Part shown: positions 53,060 to 64,000 of the stretch, one piece after another | How positions within the stretch are numbered: the stretch's first letter is position 1 | Layout: each line of letters opens with the position of its first letter | DNA from: Adiantum capillus-veneris | Taxonomy: Eukaryota > Streptophyta > Polypodiopsida > Polypodiales > Pteridaceae | Direction: 5' to 3' | Assembly: GCA_014529385.2 (NCBI GenBank) | Contig: CM043958.1 | Span: 155,006,293-155,070,292, forward strand | Length of the DNA: 64,000 bases | Notes under the pieces: generated by a model | Databases searched by the model: none | The model's input: the letters and a program-made list of their open reading frames with translations, nothing else | Told to the model about the DNA's origin: nothing | Translations under genes and position numbers: made by a program

Positions 53060-54588
53060 CAACCACAACCACATATGTGCGGAAGCTTTTCTCAGGGGGC
53101 TCCCCCCAGGTAACATTCTTCACAACTTCTTTATCTCAAATAATTGGCTTATTGTAGATTCTACATTTGCACATCATGAAGAACACCAGCACCACACTAA
53201 TGGTAGAAGCACTGACAATGAGGGAGATAAACCTAACACCTTCCCCACTAGGGAGGGCACTCAAATCCCTAAGATTAGTCAGCCTTCTCCACCCCCTAGT
53301 CCTAGCCCTAACAAGTCTAATCTTAGTGAAGACTCAAAAGGGGACATGGTTCAGGATGATGTGTTCATCATCCAATCTGACACCCTTGATGCCTAACAAA
53401 AGCAGCTACAAGACAAAGTGTTGATAGGCCTCTGTCATGGTCCTTGACCCTCCCTTGACATCCTCAAGAACTGGATTCAGCAGACCTGGTCTATTAAAAA
53501 TTGGGAAGTTAACAGTGTCCAGTACCTCCCTAATAATTATTACCTCTTCTTAATTGAGAAGCCTGAAAGTGCTCTGCAGGTTATAGGTAGCAGTCATTGG
53601 ATAATTAAGAACACACCCATATCTCTTTTTAGATGGTATGTTGGTCTCAACCCTAAAGGTGACAAACCTTCTAAAGTGCCTCTATGGGTAGATTTTATAG
53701 ATTACCCTGTCCAATACTACCCATGGTTGGAGGAAATTGGGGGGAGAATAGGAAGGGTCATTGGCCAAAAGGCTCGAGGGGGGTTTAATTTCAAATGGGA
53801 CCCTCAGCTATCGATAGAGGTTGACCTAAACCAGGAACTTAAACAGGAGATTCCTCTCAAAAATTCCCAAGGATACCTCCTACACATTCAAAAAGTCCTT
53901 TATAGACATTTGCCCAATGCCTGCTATCATTGAATGCAACAAGGACATTTGGTCAAAAACTGTCCCATCTTACATCATGTTGCCCCTCCTACTCAGTAGA
54001 GCACAGATAAGGATAATGCCTTCCAACCTGCATATTAGAAGGCAAGGGGGGAGAGGAAGAGGACAAAGACAATGAAACATGATGGTAAAGAATAGATTTG
54101 CCCCTAATCTTGAAAGTGTTTTTGATCCCTTTGATTATGATTATGAAAAAAATAAACAGAAACCAAGTCAAGCCAAGGAACAGATAGCTCCTCTCTCTCC
54201 CGATAAACCAATGGAGGTTCCCTCTCATGAAGAGTCTAATCTAAAGGCACCTAACAACCCTTGCAACCACCCTAGAGGCATCATTGACTCCTCATCTAAT
54301 TCCTCATTAGATGATGAAGATAACAGACTCCCTTGTATCCAACAAGACAACCATTTGAATGAGGATGACAGAATCTTTCTGGACGAATTACATCAGGATG
54401 ACTTAGAGGCAAAACAACAACTAGCCTCTTCACCACCGCCTTCTATGGACATCCTAATGACTCAGGCCAAGAGGAGACCCTCCCTCTACCCCAACCCGCC
54501 AAAACCAAAAGAAAGAAGGAGAAGACCTCAAATCCCAACCATGCATCAGTGTCCCAACTCAAACCCTCCAAGACTTCAAAAGAAATGA
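53060..54588 (+). pseudogene. LINE N ORF1 (DUF4283-like, zinc knuckle)
   Basis: A Ser/Pro-rich N-terminal part with SQPSPPPSPSPNKSNLSED and VQDDVFIIQ. Then a DUF4283-like region: NWIQQTWSIKNWEV, YLPNNYYLFLIEKPESAL, SHWIIKNTPISLFRWYVG, VPLWVDFIDYP and IGRVIGQ. The zinc knuckle reads CYH-stop-MQQGHLVKNC at about 53918-53962, with TGA in place of the second Cys codon. A low-complexity acidic tail (54079-54588) follows. Stops at 53396 and about 53450 and several others mark it as decayed. This ORF1 type is the common one in plant L1 elements. Confidence 0.72.
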
Positions 54589-54693
54589 ATTGCCCCAAAG
54601 TAAAAGTCCTCAGCTATAACTACAAAGGACTCACTAATCTAGTGAGGGCTATGACAATCAAGAATTGGCCATGATAGTAGCATTTCAACCAAC
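54589..54693 (+). pseudogene. LINE N ORF2 endonuclease, 5' piece
   Basis: VKVLSYNYKGLTNLVRA, the decayed form of the usual plant LINE start (LSWNVRGL), followed by stops. It runs up to the CTTCA target of element M. Confidence 0.65.
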
Positions 54694-54698
54694 TTCAT

Positions 54699-54924
54699 GT
54701 TGGAATTAGGGTTGCAGAGAAACACACATAGCTTGGAGTAGACGAAGGAAGCTCAAGGCACACAATAGAGAGGGTGTTACTTAGTGTGCAATGGAAAGAT
54801 AGATAGCCCTAGAGTGATGGGCGAATATACAATGCACGGGGGAAAAAACCTCCTAAAGAGGGAAAAAATGCCCCGGCGGTCCTAGTGTGTTCACACACAT
54901 CACTACCACATGTATATGGTAACA
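54699..54924 (-). repeat. M 3' LTR (left copy)
   Basis: Minus strand TGTTACCATATACATG ... CCTAATTCCAACA. Next to it lies the purine tract GGGGGGGATT (minus strand, 54925-54934). Confidence 0.93.
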
Positions 54925-54999
54925 AATCCCCCCTGGAGTGATGCGGTGAACGAGAGCTGGCACATGAGTAAAGGGAAGTGCCATGCCCTGAGGACAGGA

Positions 55000-56097
55000 T
55001 CAGTCCACAAAGGGGAGTAAGCCCAAAGCTTTGCGGAAAGCTTCAAGCTTCTCACGAGACAATGCCTTTGTGAAAAGATCTGCAAGGTTGTCCTGTGTTG
55101 GCACATAAGCCAAGCTGATCTCTCCTGTTGAGAGCCTCTCCCTGACATAGTGATAATGCACCTCAATGTGCTTTGTGCGAGCATGAAAAACTAGGTTCCT
55201 TGCAACTGCCAATGCGCTCTGACTGTCAGTGTAGATAGTGTTGGCAATGTCCTGTCCAACACCCAAATCAGCCATAAGGCGTCTGAGCCATACACACTCA
55301 ACCATAGTTGTGAAGACTGCCCTGTACTCAGCCTCACAACTCGAAGTGGCCACAGTAAGTTGCTTCTTGCTCAACCATGATATACATGAACTGCCAAGCA
55401 TGAAACAAAAACCACTTGTGGACACTCGCGTGTCAAAACAACCAGCCCAATCTGAGTCCGAAAAAGCATGTAAGTCTGGCGGCAATGATCCCCCCTTGGG
55501 ATAAAACAAGCCAAGATGTAAAGTGCCACTAAGGTAGTGGAAAATCCTCTTGACAGCCTGCCAATGCTTAGACGCTGGGCTATGCATAAATCTGCTGACC
55601 TGTGAGACTGCAAACTGAATATCCGGCCTCGTGTTGCATACATAAATGAGGCAGCCAACAACAGTTTGGTAAAGAGTGACATTAGTAGGATCGCCAACAT
55701 CATGTAGACTTAACTTCAAACCTATTTCCATGGGAGTGGCAAGAGGTTTGCAATCCTCAAGTCCAAACTTACATAGCAATGTCTCTATGTAACTTTTCTG
55801 ACACAAGGCAATACCACCATCACACTGCTTAAACTGTATACCCAAGTAATGATGCAACAGCCCCAAATCTTTCATCTTGAAAGTAACATTCAAATCAGCC
55901 TTAAATTCAGTAATATGTCTCTCATTTGGTCCAGTGATCAGCAAATCATCAACATAAAGAACCACAATGAGAAATTTATCATCCTCACGCTTTACATACA
56001 ATGTGCTTTCTGTTGGACTATTACGAAAGCCTCGTTTAACCAAATGAGTGTCAGCTTTCTCATACCAAGCACGAGGAGATTGCTTCAACCCATACAA
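55000..56097 (-). pseudogene. M RT C-terminal half and RNase H
   Basis: Open reading of 365 codons: MYGLKQSPRAWYEKADTHL, VVLYVDDLLITG (intact YVDD), KDLGLLHHYLGIQF, ATPMEIGLKL, CLIYVCNTRPDIQFAVSQVSRF, then RNase H HAFSDSDWAGC, TSSCEAEYRAV, YTDSQSALAVA, HIEVHYHYVRE and ADLFTKALS. It stops near the purine tract as expected for copia. It is separated from the upstream part only by an extra T in a T4 run near 56101. Confidence 0.92.
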
Positions 56098-57709
56098 AAG
56101 CCTTCTTACATTTGCACACTTTGTCCTCTTGTCCTTTTATGACAAAACCGTGAGGCTGCATTACATAAACTTCCTCAAATATGTCACCATTCAAGAAACC
56201 AGTAACAATGTCTGATTGATGTACATCCCAACCAAAATGAGCTGCCAATGCACATAGAAAACGTACAGTAGTCATACAACAAGTGGGAGCAAAAGTTTCT
56301 TCGTAATCTATGTCTTTTTGTTGTGCATAACCCTTTGCAACAAGTCGAGCCTTATGGGGATCGATCTCACCATCCGGCTTGCGTTTCAACTTGTAAACCC
56401 ACTTCGTACCAATGGCCTTTTTGCCAAGAGGCAAATCACATAAAGTCCATGTGTCATTCTCTATAAGTGCAACATATTCTGATTGCATGGCAACCATCCA
56501 ATTTTCTGAATTCTGTGCTTCATCAAAAGATAGAGGCTCCTCAACATCATGTAAACTAGACACAGCCAAAGCATAACAATCTGATGCATAAGATGCATGG
56601 CGAGAGCCTGAATGAGTATGACTAGACAAAGGTGCATCCAATTTACTGTCACACAAAGTGTGCACCAGCCATTTTGGCATACCTCTAGCGTGCTCATTTT
56701 CAGCCCTTTCCTCATCAAGTACATCATGTACATCTGCATCAATAATAGGCTGATCTAAAACATTTTCAGAAACCCCCATAGGCTGTACATTTGCTTCATT
56801 GGAACTTACATTCGTATTTCCACCACTGAAAAGAGGCAACAAAGTGTCATAAATGTCCTGTGAGCTTACATTACTGTCTCTAGTACATGACAGCAAGGGC
56901 TGAATAGAATCTTCCACAAACACTACATCCCGAGAAACCAAAATACGTTTTGTTTGCGGATGATACAACCTGTAACCTTTGCTTTCAACACTATAACCAA
57001 CAAAAATACATGTGACAGCCTTATCATCCAATTTTCTGCGCTGCACTTGTGGCACCAAAGCATATGCCAAACAGCCAAAAACACGCATGTGCTCAATAGA
57101 AGGCTTTCTATCATGCCATGCTTCATATGGAGTAATAGACTGCAAAGCTTTCGTAGGACACCTGTTAAGTACATAAGTGGCACACATAATGGCCTCAAGC
57201 CAAAAAGAATGCGGCAAAGCTTGACTTTTGACCATACATCGTGCCATTTCCGTCAGTGACCTGTTTTTCCTCTCAGCAACACCGTTTTGTTGAGGTGTAT
57301 AAGGCACTATACATTGGTGTTTTATCCCACGACTAGCCAGAAATGCATTAAATTCATGAGACATATACTCCCCCCCTCGATCAGAACGGAGGGTGCCCAT
57401 AGTACATTTCGAGACATTTTCAACCGTAGCCAGAAATTGTTTGAAGCACATAAAAACTTCGGACTTCGCTTTAAGCGGAAATACCCATGCATGCCTAGAG
57501 TAATCATCAATGAAAGTCACGAAGTACAAGTAATTGCCTAAGGACGGAGTTTGCATGGGCCCACAAACATCACTATGCACAAGCTGCAACCTGCATGTGG
57601 CCTGAACTGAACCATCCTTTAGAAACTTAGAACGCTGCATCTTACCCAAAATACAGCCTTCACAAAAATGTTTGATAGGTGCTTCAAGAGGTGGCAAAGA
57701 AGCAACCAT
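56060..57709 (-). pseudogene. M integrase and RT N-terminal half
   Basis: Open reading of about 550 codons: CEGCILGKMQRSKF (end of the integrase zinc finger), LVHSDVCGPM, TFIDDYSRHAWV, RSDRGGEYMS, NGVAERKNRSLTEMAR (DDE triad all present) and IFVGYSVESKGYRLYHP. Then RT: WMVAMQSEYVALIENDTW, GTKWVYKLKRKPDGEIDPHKARLVAKGY, DYEETFAPTCCMTTVR, HQSDIVTGFLNGDIFEEVYVMQP. The last 15 or so codons are out of frame because of the T-run insertion. Confidence 0.92.
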
Positions 57710-57718
57710 ATCAGATTT

Positions 57719-58366
57719 CTACAAACGCAGCAAACTGGCAAAATTCAGATGACCAAAACGTGCATGCCAAAGTTTTGCATCTGAAATAGCCCTTGAATCT
57801 GCAACAGCATTTGCAAAATTTTGTCCACACTTGTCATACAAAGTGAGCTTATACAGCCCACGGCACAAAAGCCCAGATGCAACAATTTCATCACCAAAAC
57901 TGAGATCATGAACTGTACATCTGTCATCCACAAATTTGACTACAAGTCCAAGCCTAGCAAGTGCGGATACAGACAAGAGATTCTTCTTGATCCCAGGTAC
58001 ATAAAGTGCATCAACAAGTGTGAAGGAACTGCCATTGGCAGAAGTGAGCACAATCTTTCCAACTCCCTGAACTGGATAAGAGGCGTTGTTGGCACAAGTG
58101 ACTGAATTCCCATGAGGGACAGACTCAAGAGAGGTAAACAATTCACGATGTGAGGTAATGTGCTTTGTAGCACCATTGTCGAAATACCACACATGTGAAT
58201 CTGCAGCAACAACTGACAAGCATGCATCATGGACAGCAGGATTGTAAGTGCACTCTGTGCTAAAAGCCCATTCTGCATCAACATCAGCAACACAGTCTCC
58301 TTTCACAGAAGACTCAACAATGGCTGGCTGCATTTGTAGTGGAACCAGCATTTGCAGTGGAACCAC
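57719..58366 (-). pseudogene. M protease and GAG-pre-integrase
   Basis: Copia protease with active site WYFDNGATKHIT (DNGA variant, known in copia), LYVPGIKKNLLSVSALA, then LWHARFGHLNFASL of the pre-integrase domain. An in-frame TAG at 57719-57721 separates it from the integrase; the same frame continues. Confidence 0.88.
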
Positions 58367-58379
58367 CCTCTTTCTTCTT

Positions 58380-59351
58380 AGCCTCTTTGGCCTTCAACTT
58401 AGGACACGACTTGATCAAGTGATCATTAGCTTTACAATAATGGCAACGCATCTTCTTTTTGCCCTTATCACCAGAATTGCAGACGAAGTGCTGCCAGCAG
58501 AAGCATTAGGAACAGAATTTTTGCCACTCGCAGCAGAACCATAAGAAGTGGCTGCATTACTGTTACCACCCTTTCTTTGAGAAGCAATAAAAGCTTGTTC
58601 AACTGCACGCTGCCTAGTCCTGTTTTCTCTAGAAAGTGACTCTTGCACAGCAATGTGCATAATGCATCAAACTTGACAACTTCAAGATTTCCTTAGGTCA
58701 TCAGTCTCCAAGTACTAGCAAAAGTCAGGTAGGAATCTGGTAAGGCATCAAGAACAGTCTGCACAAGGGAACTGTCTGAAATGACTTCACCTGCAGAAAT
58801 AAGCTGCTCATTGATATCCTTGACACTAGCAAGGAAAGTGTCCATATCATCTTCCTCATGCATATCTTCGACTCCAGCTCCTTATGCAGCAAAGCAATTT
58901 TAGCCTCATTGCGGCTTACATAAAGACCTGCTAGAATATCCCAAGCCTGTTTTGCAGATTTTGGTGAACGGATGTGAGGAACAATGGTGCGCTTCACAGA
59001 CAACACAATCAATGCATGAGCCTGCGCATCCTTAACATCCCAACGAGCTTGTTCTGCCGTAGGCAAAACAACTCTAACAGCTGCAATCCTTGCAGCAAGA
59101 CCTGCAACATCCTCAACATCGCCTACATCCTCAGAACTAGGACGTACATCAATGCCTTGCACAATGTTCCAGACACCCTTTGACACAAGAACATGTTGCA
59201 TCATATAAGCCCACATAGGGTAGTTGTCCCCATCCAACCTGTCCTCAACAACAAACATCTTGAACACATCTGTGTTGTTGTTGTCAGCTATGGCAAATGC
59301 TGCACCTGATGTGAAAACTGCCCAAAAATAGGAGAAACGAAGCGGGAACAA
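58380..59351 (-). pseudogene. M gag (UBN2-type, zinc knuckle, broken)
   Basis: Gag with VVEDRLDGDNYPMWAYMM, VWNIVQGID, KDAQAHALIVLSVK, IRSPKSAKQAWDIL and LLHKELES. Shifts occur at about 58860 and 58680. An open piece 58415-58660 follows (SRENRTRQRAVEQAFIA). The zinc knuckle CHYCKANDHLIKSC lies at about 58400-58450 in a further frame. The likely start is upstream of the first Met, close to the primer site. Confidence 0.85.
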
Positions 59352-59561
59352 CCTGTGCTATATAGCACAAACCGTAGAAGACTATAAGGCACCTATTATG
59401 CAGAAAACGGCACTGACAGAAATTCTGCACAAAATGACGAAATAGCCTGTTCAGTACTGTCTGTAGTGGAAACGGAGGCCGAAATGAGCCCAAATCAAAA
59501 TTCTGAGCAAGTGAGCAGGCGTGTGCTGGAGCAGCTGGCGACTAAGCCCGGGAGGAAGTGA

Positions 59562-59578
59562 CCTGCTCTGATACCAAT
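59562..59578 (-). other. M primer-binding site
   Basis: Minus-strand ATTGGTATCAGAGCAGG directly after the LTR: perfect TGGTATCAGAGC core for initiator tRNA-Met. Confidence 0.92.
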
Positions 59579-59803
59579 TGTTGGAATTAGGGTTGCAGAG
59601 AAACACACGGCTTGGAGAAGACGAAGGAAGCTCAAGGCACACAATAGAGAGTGTGTTACTTAGTGTGCAATGGAAAGATAGATAGCCCTAGAGTGATGGG
59701 CGTATATACAATGCACGGGGGAAAAAACCTCCTAAAGAGGGAAAAAATGCTCCGACGGTACTAGTGTGTTCACACACATCACTACCACATGTATATGGTA
59801 ACA
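59579..59803 (-). repeat. M 5' LTR (right copy)
   Basis: Ends as in the left copy; the two differ at only a few positions plus a 2-base indel. Confidence 0.93.
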
Positions 59804-59808
59804 CTTCA

Positions 59809-60390
59809 TTTGCGTGCAGGGAATCAAAACACAGAGTGAAAATCTATTCAATTGGTACTACACTGAACATGATTGCAGAAAAGGAGGAGCTACGCTAGAG
59901 GTCAATCATAAGCATGCTGGACATATTAAAAAATTATTTCCTTCTCCTACCCATCAATGGGTTGCAGTGTCTCTAATAGCTCCCTTTAGCTTCACCATTA
60001 TTAGTCTCTATGCTTCCAAGTCTACTATTGATAGATGTAGGGTTTGGACAAAATTTCAAGACCTTGATGGTCCTATTCTACTAATTGGAGACTTTAACAT
60101 GGTTGAATATATCAATGACAGATGGCAGCTGAAGGGACATGTCATTAATGGTGCTGAGAAGGATACCTAGGACACTGTGACAGGCTCCCACAACCTTATT
60201 GACATTTCTAAAGACACTGGTACTACTTGGTCCAACAAACAAACCGGGTCCTGCTTCAAAACAGCAAGGTTATACAGAGCATATATGTCTACTGATCTAG
60301 TTCATGAACAATGGCAGATCTCCATTCAGGTTTGCAACACAATTCTGATTTCAAATCTTGCCTCTATCTTGCTCTCGGGTCGGTATTTTT
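59809..60390 (+). pseudogene. LINE N ORF2 endonuclease, 3' piece
   Basis: Continuation of the endonuclease after M: FICVQGIKTQSENLF, GGATLEVNH, WVAVSLIAPFSFTIISLYA, GPILLIGDFNMVEYINDRW (the DFN motif) and ISKDTGTTWSNKQTG. It matches the plant LINE endonuclease up to just before the terminal SDH block, where similarity is lost near 60360-60400. Confidence 0.78.
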
Positions 60391-60530
60391 AGCCCAAACT
60401 TGAAATCTGAGATGTACTCAAGTATGTCTACGAGTGAATTGAGTCAAAACCCCAATATGAAGGACAATTTAACTTTTTATTTTTGCTTTCTAGAATTGAT
60501 GTGATAAGTTTGACTTCATACAATTGTCCT

Positions 60531-61302
60531 TGTTGGCTTTCTTATAGCATAGCTCCAATGAATCCACAAAATTATCAATTCTGAGATGGTAGCAACCCGC
60601 TGGCTAGGGCATGGAAGCATCACACATGGGTGAGTGTGTGAGAGCTACGAGTTGGAAAGAGTAGGGAAATCATGAGTGGTCAACTAGAATAGGAAGAACA
60701 GAGAACTAATGAAAGGGATTAGTGGTCACACATATGTTACCCTGATGCAGTTCTTTTCATTGCATTCTCTACTATCCTTGTAGGTGCATCTAAACACGAG
60801 CTCACCAAAGCTCATGGGGTTACAATTAGAGTGATATATGCATGAATCCTAATCTACACACTACTCTAATCATGCACACAACACCATAATCAAACACATA
60901 ATAAAAAGCAATCAAGAGATTAGAGAGCGATTAGTTCTTACACACACATTAAGACACTAATACACAACTTTAATAAAAAGCAAGAGGACTCAACTTCAAT
61001 GCACGCATTAATCGATTTGTGAAGCAAGTACATGTGGCTCCAAGCTTCCATCTTCATAGCTCTCCTTCGCCTTCTCTACTCTAGGTTATCCTTCCAAAAT
61101 TATCTCTCTCCCCCCTTTTACATGCCTACAATTCACTTATATGCCTATGATTTTAAAAGTAAATGGCTAGCCACCCAAGGCACATAGAGTAAAATAGTAG
61201 AGACAAATTGGAACTTGTAGAGAATCCGTCTATCTATACATAGATAATGGAAAATGTGCTCATGGAGAAAATAAACATGGCTACTAGTGTTGGATGCTTC
61301 CA
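60531..61302 (-). repeat. O 3' LTR (left copy)
   Basis: Plus-strand TGTTGGCTTT to GGATGCTTCCA, so the LTR reads TGGAAGC...CCAACA on the minus strand. The purine tract lies at 61303-61316. Confidence 0.65.
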
Positions 61303-61895
61303 ACCTTCCCCCATCCTAAGCTGTCATCCTTAACAAAGCCATGTTGAGGTGGATGCATGAGAAAGAATGTGCATGCAAAAGAAAAAAGTTGATAAGGTAG
61401 CAAGCTCATCAATAAGGCATAAGGGGAAGGCAAAGAATATCTGTAGTAATGAGTAAATGCAAAGAATTATGAAATTCTACATTGCCAATAAGGAAAAATA
61501 AATAACACTTGCCAAAATTAATTACTTTTGGGCTTATATATGAGTCTATCAAATAGTTAGCTATAACTAAGGGTTAAAACAACAACTCTAGTACTAGTTA
61601 AGTTAGGAAGATTATCTAAATGCGAGATTCGCTAATTGTGTGTTTTATCTTAGATAAGCTAACTAACTCTTACAACTCCAAACAAAAGCTTGAATTTTTC
61701 ACTTGAAGCTTAATGGAAGTCTTTTCCAGTTCATCTTTCTTGTTTTTCTTCTCACATTAGTTCAAAATCATTTGACATGCATTCTTATTTTGTATGCCTA
61801 GATTTTTTTGCTTCTTAAATAAAAGCACCCACATAGGGAACTTTTAGGGCTCTAGTACCATAGGCAATACATGTGAGTGAAGTACCAAAATCAAA

Positions 61896-61981
<86 letters not shown>

Positions 61982-63558
61982 AAAATTTGTATTTTAATTT
62001 TGTTTTGTTTTGTTTTTTTGCAATTTTTTTAAAAGAACCCCTTATTTTGTTTAAAAAAAATTGCTTTTTTTTCAAAAACCAAAAAATATGCAATAAATTA
62101 AAAAGCTTGCAAAAAATAACCAAAAATAAGAAAAAGAAGAGAAAGAGATGTGGATGACTATGGGGGTGTAGATACTTTTTTTAATTTAGTTTTTTTGGAA
62201 AATATGCAAACAATTAAAAAAGTTAAAATTTACCCAAAAATCCAAAAAATCTCAAAATTGATCCAAAAATTAGTGAAAATTACTAGTTTGCAATGCATGC
62301 TCTAGATAGGCTGTTTGCATCAAGGTTATTTCATTTTCATTATTCTTTGTGAAAAATTTAGCAAAAATTTGCTTAAAATTTACAAAAAATAGCCGAAAGC
62401 TCACCAATTTCTTTAAGAATCATGCAACCAATTTTACTTTAAATACACATTTAGCAATAAAATTTGACATTTCAATTAGACATCAAAGTGCTAATAAAAA
62501 TTGAATAGTTTTGGATTGTTTTTGTTTTTCACCCAATTTTAATAACAAATGAGTCTAATTAGGGGGAAAAAATTGCACATCAATAAAAACACAATCAAAT
62601 TAGCCTATCAATCATTCCATTTTGCACATCAATTAGCATATATAAATTAATTTTCAAGTGTATAAACATGCACATTAAGCACAATCACTTAATAAGCATA
62701 CACACATACAATTATGATGCAATTTCCATCACAATTCAAAATTTTGATGACAATTTGATGCAAATTAAATGCTCAAAATCGTAACCATGCACACATACAA
62801 GTCTAGCACAATTTTGACGGCATTTTGATGCAAATTGAATGTTCAAAACGATGAATCATAAGCAAATCAACAACCACGAGTATCCAGTTGCTTTACATCA
62901 ATCCATTGGCACCAAAATTTCCATACATTTGCACCCACATGTGTGCACATTTCCTACACATAGACATACACTAATGCACTTAAAATTCGACCAAAATTCA
63001 TGTACTTAATCTTTACTCCAAAATGTGCACATAGATCAGCAAAATGAAAAATGAGTGGGTTAATGCACTCACATTTGCACCAAAAATTGTGTTGATTCTC
63101 CAGTTCAATTGATGCTTCTATTGGTGGCCAGGGGGGGGGGGGGGGCGCTCCAAAATTGCACTTCCAAGACCGCTTTGACCTACAACACACCATCACAAAA
63201 TCTCAAGTGTAGCTTCCATTTCAAAATAATCAAACACTTAAGATTGACAAGCACACATCTAATCAAATATTTATCTATGTGTAGCATTTAAAGCACATGC
63301 AATTAGAGAGGATAATTAGTGAAAATCTCTTAATTACACACTACAAAATCAGTCAAATCTACATGAAGGTTTTATAATTTTCTTTCACAAGAGTGATGTT
63401 CAAGGCTTTAATTAGGCATGTACACATAGATAGCACTCAAATTGTTAGTCAACTAGTCACAAATTATTGATTAGTTAGAGAAATGTAGGGGATTATTACA
63501 TCTAAATCTACTACTAAACACTCACTCTTACTAACAAATCTCCTCTAGCTTAAGCTAC
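61303..63558. other. O interior, AT-rich, no gene seen
   Basis: Very AT-rich with many A/T homopolymers. Contains (TG)n(AG)n at 61896-61977 and a 15-base G run at 63131-63145. No recognised coding motif on either strand. Confidence 0.6.
61896..61977. repeat. (TG)n(AG)n microsatellite
   Basis: TG dinucleotides joined to AG, the same compound arrangement as at 3881-3960. Confidence 0.95.
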
Positions 63559-63580
63559 TATCCCCAGCAATGGCACCGAA
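63559..63580 (-). other. O primer-binding site, tRNA-Asp-like with transitions
   Basis: Minus strand GGTGCCATTGCTGGGGA next to the LTR. It resembles GGCGCCGTTGCCGGGGA, the plant gypsy site for tRNA-Asp, with three changes, all C-to-T or G-to-A. Confidence 0.6.
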
Positions 63581-64000
63581 TGTTGGCTCCAGTTGTACCA
63601 TAGCTCCAATGAATCAACAAAAATGCCCATCCAAAGATAATAGCAATGCGGCTAGGGCATGAAAGCATCACACATGGGTGAGTGTGTGAGAGCTATGAGT
63701 TGAGAAAGAGTAGGTAAATCATTCAATTTGGCATTTATAATAGGAAAAAGAGAGAACTAATGATGAGGATTAGTGGTCACACACGCGCTAACCTTACGCT
63801 TATCACACAAAGCTAATGGTTGCATTCTATTATTCCTTGTAGGCACATCCTAATTACAAGCTCACCCAAGCTTATGGGATTCTAATGAGAGTTAAATATG
63901 CAGAGACCCTACTCTACACATTACTCTAATCATGCACACAACACCAAAATCAAACACACAATAGGCAATTAAGAGATTAGAGAGTGATTAGTTCTTATAC
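63581..64000 (-). repeat. O 5' LTR (right copy, incomplete)
   Basis: Begins TGTTGGCTCC and parallels 60531-60946 until the window ends. Confidence 0.65.

Larger units (their letters stand above)
54699..59803 (-). mobile_element. Ty1/copia element M, near-intact, in LINE N
   Basis: A 5105-bp copia element on the minus strand with short LTRs (226 and 225 bp), a perfect initiator-Met-type primer site and a purine tract. A perfect CTTCA duplication flanks it (54694-54698 and 59804-59808). Coding order is gag, protease, integrase, RT, RNase H. Damage is light: shifts in gag, one TAG between protease and integrase, and a one-base T-run insertion in RT. Catalytic motifs are all present. The LTRs differ at only a few bases, so it is one of the youngest insertions here. 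Confidence 0.94.
52577..60400 (+). mobile_element. LINE N (plant L1 type), split by copia M, 3'-truncated
   Basis: Plus-strand LINE with ORF1 (DUF4283-like domain plus zinc knuckle) and the start of ORF2 (endonuclease). Copia element M lies within the endonuclease coding region (54699-59803). The RT domain is absent; recognisable homology ends near 60390. The left edge is not defined, and coding similarity becomes clear from about 53060. Numerous stops show an old insertion. Confidence 0.75.
60531..64000 (-). mobile_element. LTR element O, AT-rich non-coding interior, runs off right edge
   Basis: Long direct repeats at 60531-61302 and from 63581 to the edge share many blocks (ATAGCTCCAATGAATC, GCATCACACATGGGTGAGTGTGTGAGAGCTA, ATGCACACAACACC). 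With the minus strand as sense, the right copy is followed by a primer site resembling that for tRNA-Asp, and the left copy is preceded by GGATGGGGGAAGG. The 2.3-kb interior has no open frame with recognisable homology. It looks like a large non-coding LTR derivative or a badly decayed element. Confidence 0.65.

Noticed and set aside
52590-53157. Open frames at the presumed start of LINE N ORF1
   Set aside because: No recognisable domain before about 53060; left out as separate genes and treated as LINE leader or flank.
1-64000. tRNA or rRNA genes
   Set aside because: Only tRNA-complementary primer sites were seen; no cloverleaf-like sequence with A and B boxes was noticed by eye.

Overview
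The window is repeat-dominated nuclear DNA from a large-genome land plant. The evidence is one split, plastid-targeted nuclear gene on the minus strand (exons 49952-51811) set in a dense nest of plant-type LTR retrotransposons (Ty3/gypsy chromoviruses and Ty1/copia) plus two LINEs. A fern or other seed-free lineage would fit, because one LINE has a coiled-coil L1-type ORF1 and the other a DUF4283/zinc-knuckle ORF1, but this is a low-confidence inference. No bacterial operons, CRISPR arrays, rRNA or tRNA genes were seen.

Layout. 1-4030: minus-strand LINE (ORF1, endonuclease, RT) with several breaks. 4790-5335: minus-strand gypsy zinc-knuckle/protease relic. 5354-28544: gypsy element A1 (plus), opened by four insertions: a solo LTR (about 8888-9599), copia element D (10456-19532), gypsy derivative B (15092-18240, inside D) and gypsy element C (20073-28301, minus). 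28545-29682: minus-strand 3' end of a family-I element. 29683-30723 and 36594-37157: two halves of a minus-strand chromovirus E, split by element F (30724-36588). F is a complete-looking LTR element with gag and protease and a conserved protein of unknown function in place of RT and integrase. 37158-40583: A2, a second copy of the A family. 40584-44848: H, a minus-strand relative of F. 45011-49383: K, a gag-only family-I element with a 5-bp target duplication, containing an F-type LTR fragment and an inverted family-I fragment. 49952-51811: PotD-like host gene. 53100-60400: plus-strand LINE N, interrupted by a nearly intact copia element M (54699-59803). 60531 to the right edge: element O, a minus-oriented LTR element with an AT-rich, non-coding interior.

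How the parts relate. Target-site duplications give an order of events: A1, then D into the A1 RT gene, then B into the D RT/RNase H gene; C into the A1 RNase H gene; F into the E RNase H gene; M into the N endonuclease gene. Potential helpers (C, and A or E before decay) lie beside non-autonomous families (F/H and I). Ten LTR copies of families A, B/C and I share a core of about 35 bp, which could be a common cis signal.

Most promising for follow-up: the F/H family with its unknown protein ORFX; the shared LTR core; the five perfect TGACGTGGCA (bZIP/ABRE-type) sites in a family-I LTR; and the PotD-like gene whose last exons are separated from the rest by at least 49 kb of transposons or are lost.
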